Shown here: piece by piece, positions 7,990 through 8,181 of the stretch
Position numbering within the stretch: the stretch's first letter is position 1
How the letters are laid out: each line of letters opens with the position of its first letter
Source of the DNA: an uncultured Ventosimonas sp.
GTDB taxonomy: Bacteria > Pseudomonadota > Gammaproteobacteria > Pseudomonadales > Pseudomonadaceae
Length of the DNA: 8,181 nt
Reading direction: 5' to 3'
Assembly (NCBI GenBank): GCA_945283395.1
Contig: CALYQH010000050.1
Location: 1-8,181, forward strand
Position numbers and translations under genes: made by a program
Notes under the pieces: model-generated
Database searches by the model: none
What the model was told of the DNA's origin: nothing
Seen by the model: only the letters and a program-made list of their open reading frames with translations

Positions 7990-8181
7990 ATTGCTTTATA
8001 TTGGAAGATAAGATTAGTGTAGGCAATTTAAAAATAAAATAGAGAAATAATTTACTATAGCAATAAATTAAGGATTTTGTATCTTATAACTATTTAATGT
8101 TGAAAAGTTATTTCATAATAAGTATTTGCCAATGATTATTGGTTTATTCTTGCCATTTAAAATTCGATTTGAAACCTATAA
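7990..8181. other. AT-rich non-coding tail of the window
   Basis: I find no credible reading frame on either strand and no convincing promoter or RNA gene here. The only structure noted is a small hairpin, CCAAT and ATTGG around GATT at 8129-8142, too short to assign. The stretch probably leads to a gene beyond the window. Confidence 0.5.

Noticed and set aside
8129..8142. CCAAT-GATT-ATTGG hairpin as a regulatory element
   Set aside because: Five base pairs in AT-rich DNA with no promoter or gene in reach is within what chance would give.

Overview
The window looks like chromosome of an AT-rich gammaproteobacterium from the Pseudomonas side of the class. The methionine synthase reads, from memory, very much like Pseudomonas MetH over its whole length, although the DNA is strongly AT-biased and most codons end in A or T. 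A low-GC, reduced-genome relative such as the insect-gut genus Entomomonas (Pseudomonadaceae) would fit. That assignment is inference and was not tested by any search.

Layout. (1) Positions 1-84 hold no gene but contain a perfect 16-bp inverted repeat. (2) Positions 85-399 (minus) encode a small secreted two-cysteine protein resembling the DUF5339 group. (3) Positions 400-562 are a divergent promoter region, with one convincing sigma70 promoter facing left and a consensus -10 facing right towards metH. (4) Positions 563-4255 (plus) encode a complete 1230-residue cobalamin-dependent methionine synthase with every key residue I checked. (5) Positions 4280-5308 (minus) encode a LacI-family repressor convergent with metH. 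(6) Positions 5309-5433 are the repressor/target intergenic region. It holds a TTGACA promoter whose expected start point falls on a perfect 10-bp palindrome with a central CG, and a near-copy lies 31 bp further on. (7) Positions 5434-6573 (plus) are the remains of a major facilitator transporter, broken by several single-base deletions, an in-frame stop and an internal deletion around TM7. (8) Positions 6577-7941 (plus) encode an intact amidase-signature hydrolase starting 3 bp after the dead transporter. It ends in a good intrinsic terminator at 7951-7989. (9) The last 190 bp show no gene.

How it works together. The right half looks like a small catabolic unit in which a LacI-type regulator controls a divergent uptake-plus-hydrolysis pair (transporter then amidase). 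The repressor, the probable operators, the promoter, the amidase and the terminator all look intact, while the transporter in the middle is dead. If real, the unit has lost its dedicated importer and the amidase must serve another source of substrate or be on its way to loss. The left half is housekeeping (methionine synthesis) beside an envelope protein of unknown role. I see no RNA gene, insertion sequence, CRISPR array or phage feature, and no evidence for a wholly new system; the points of most interest are the operator pair and the decay pattern of the transporter.
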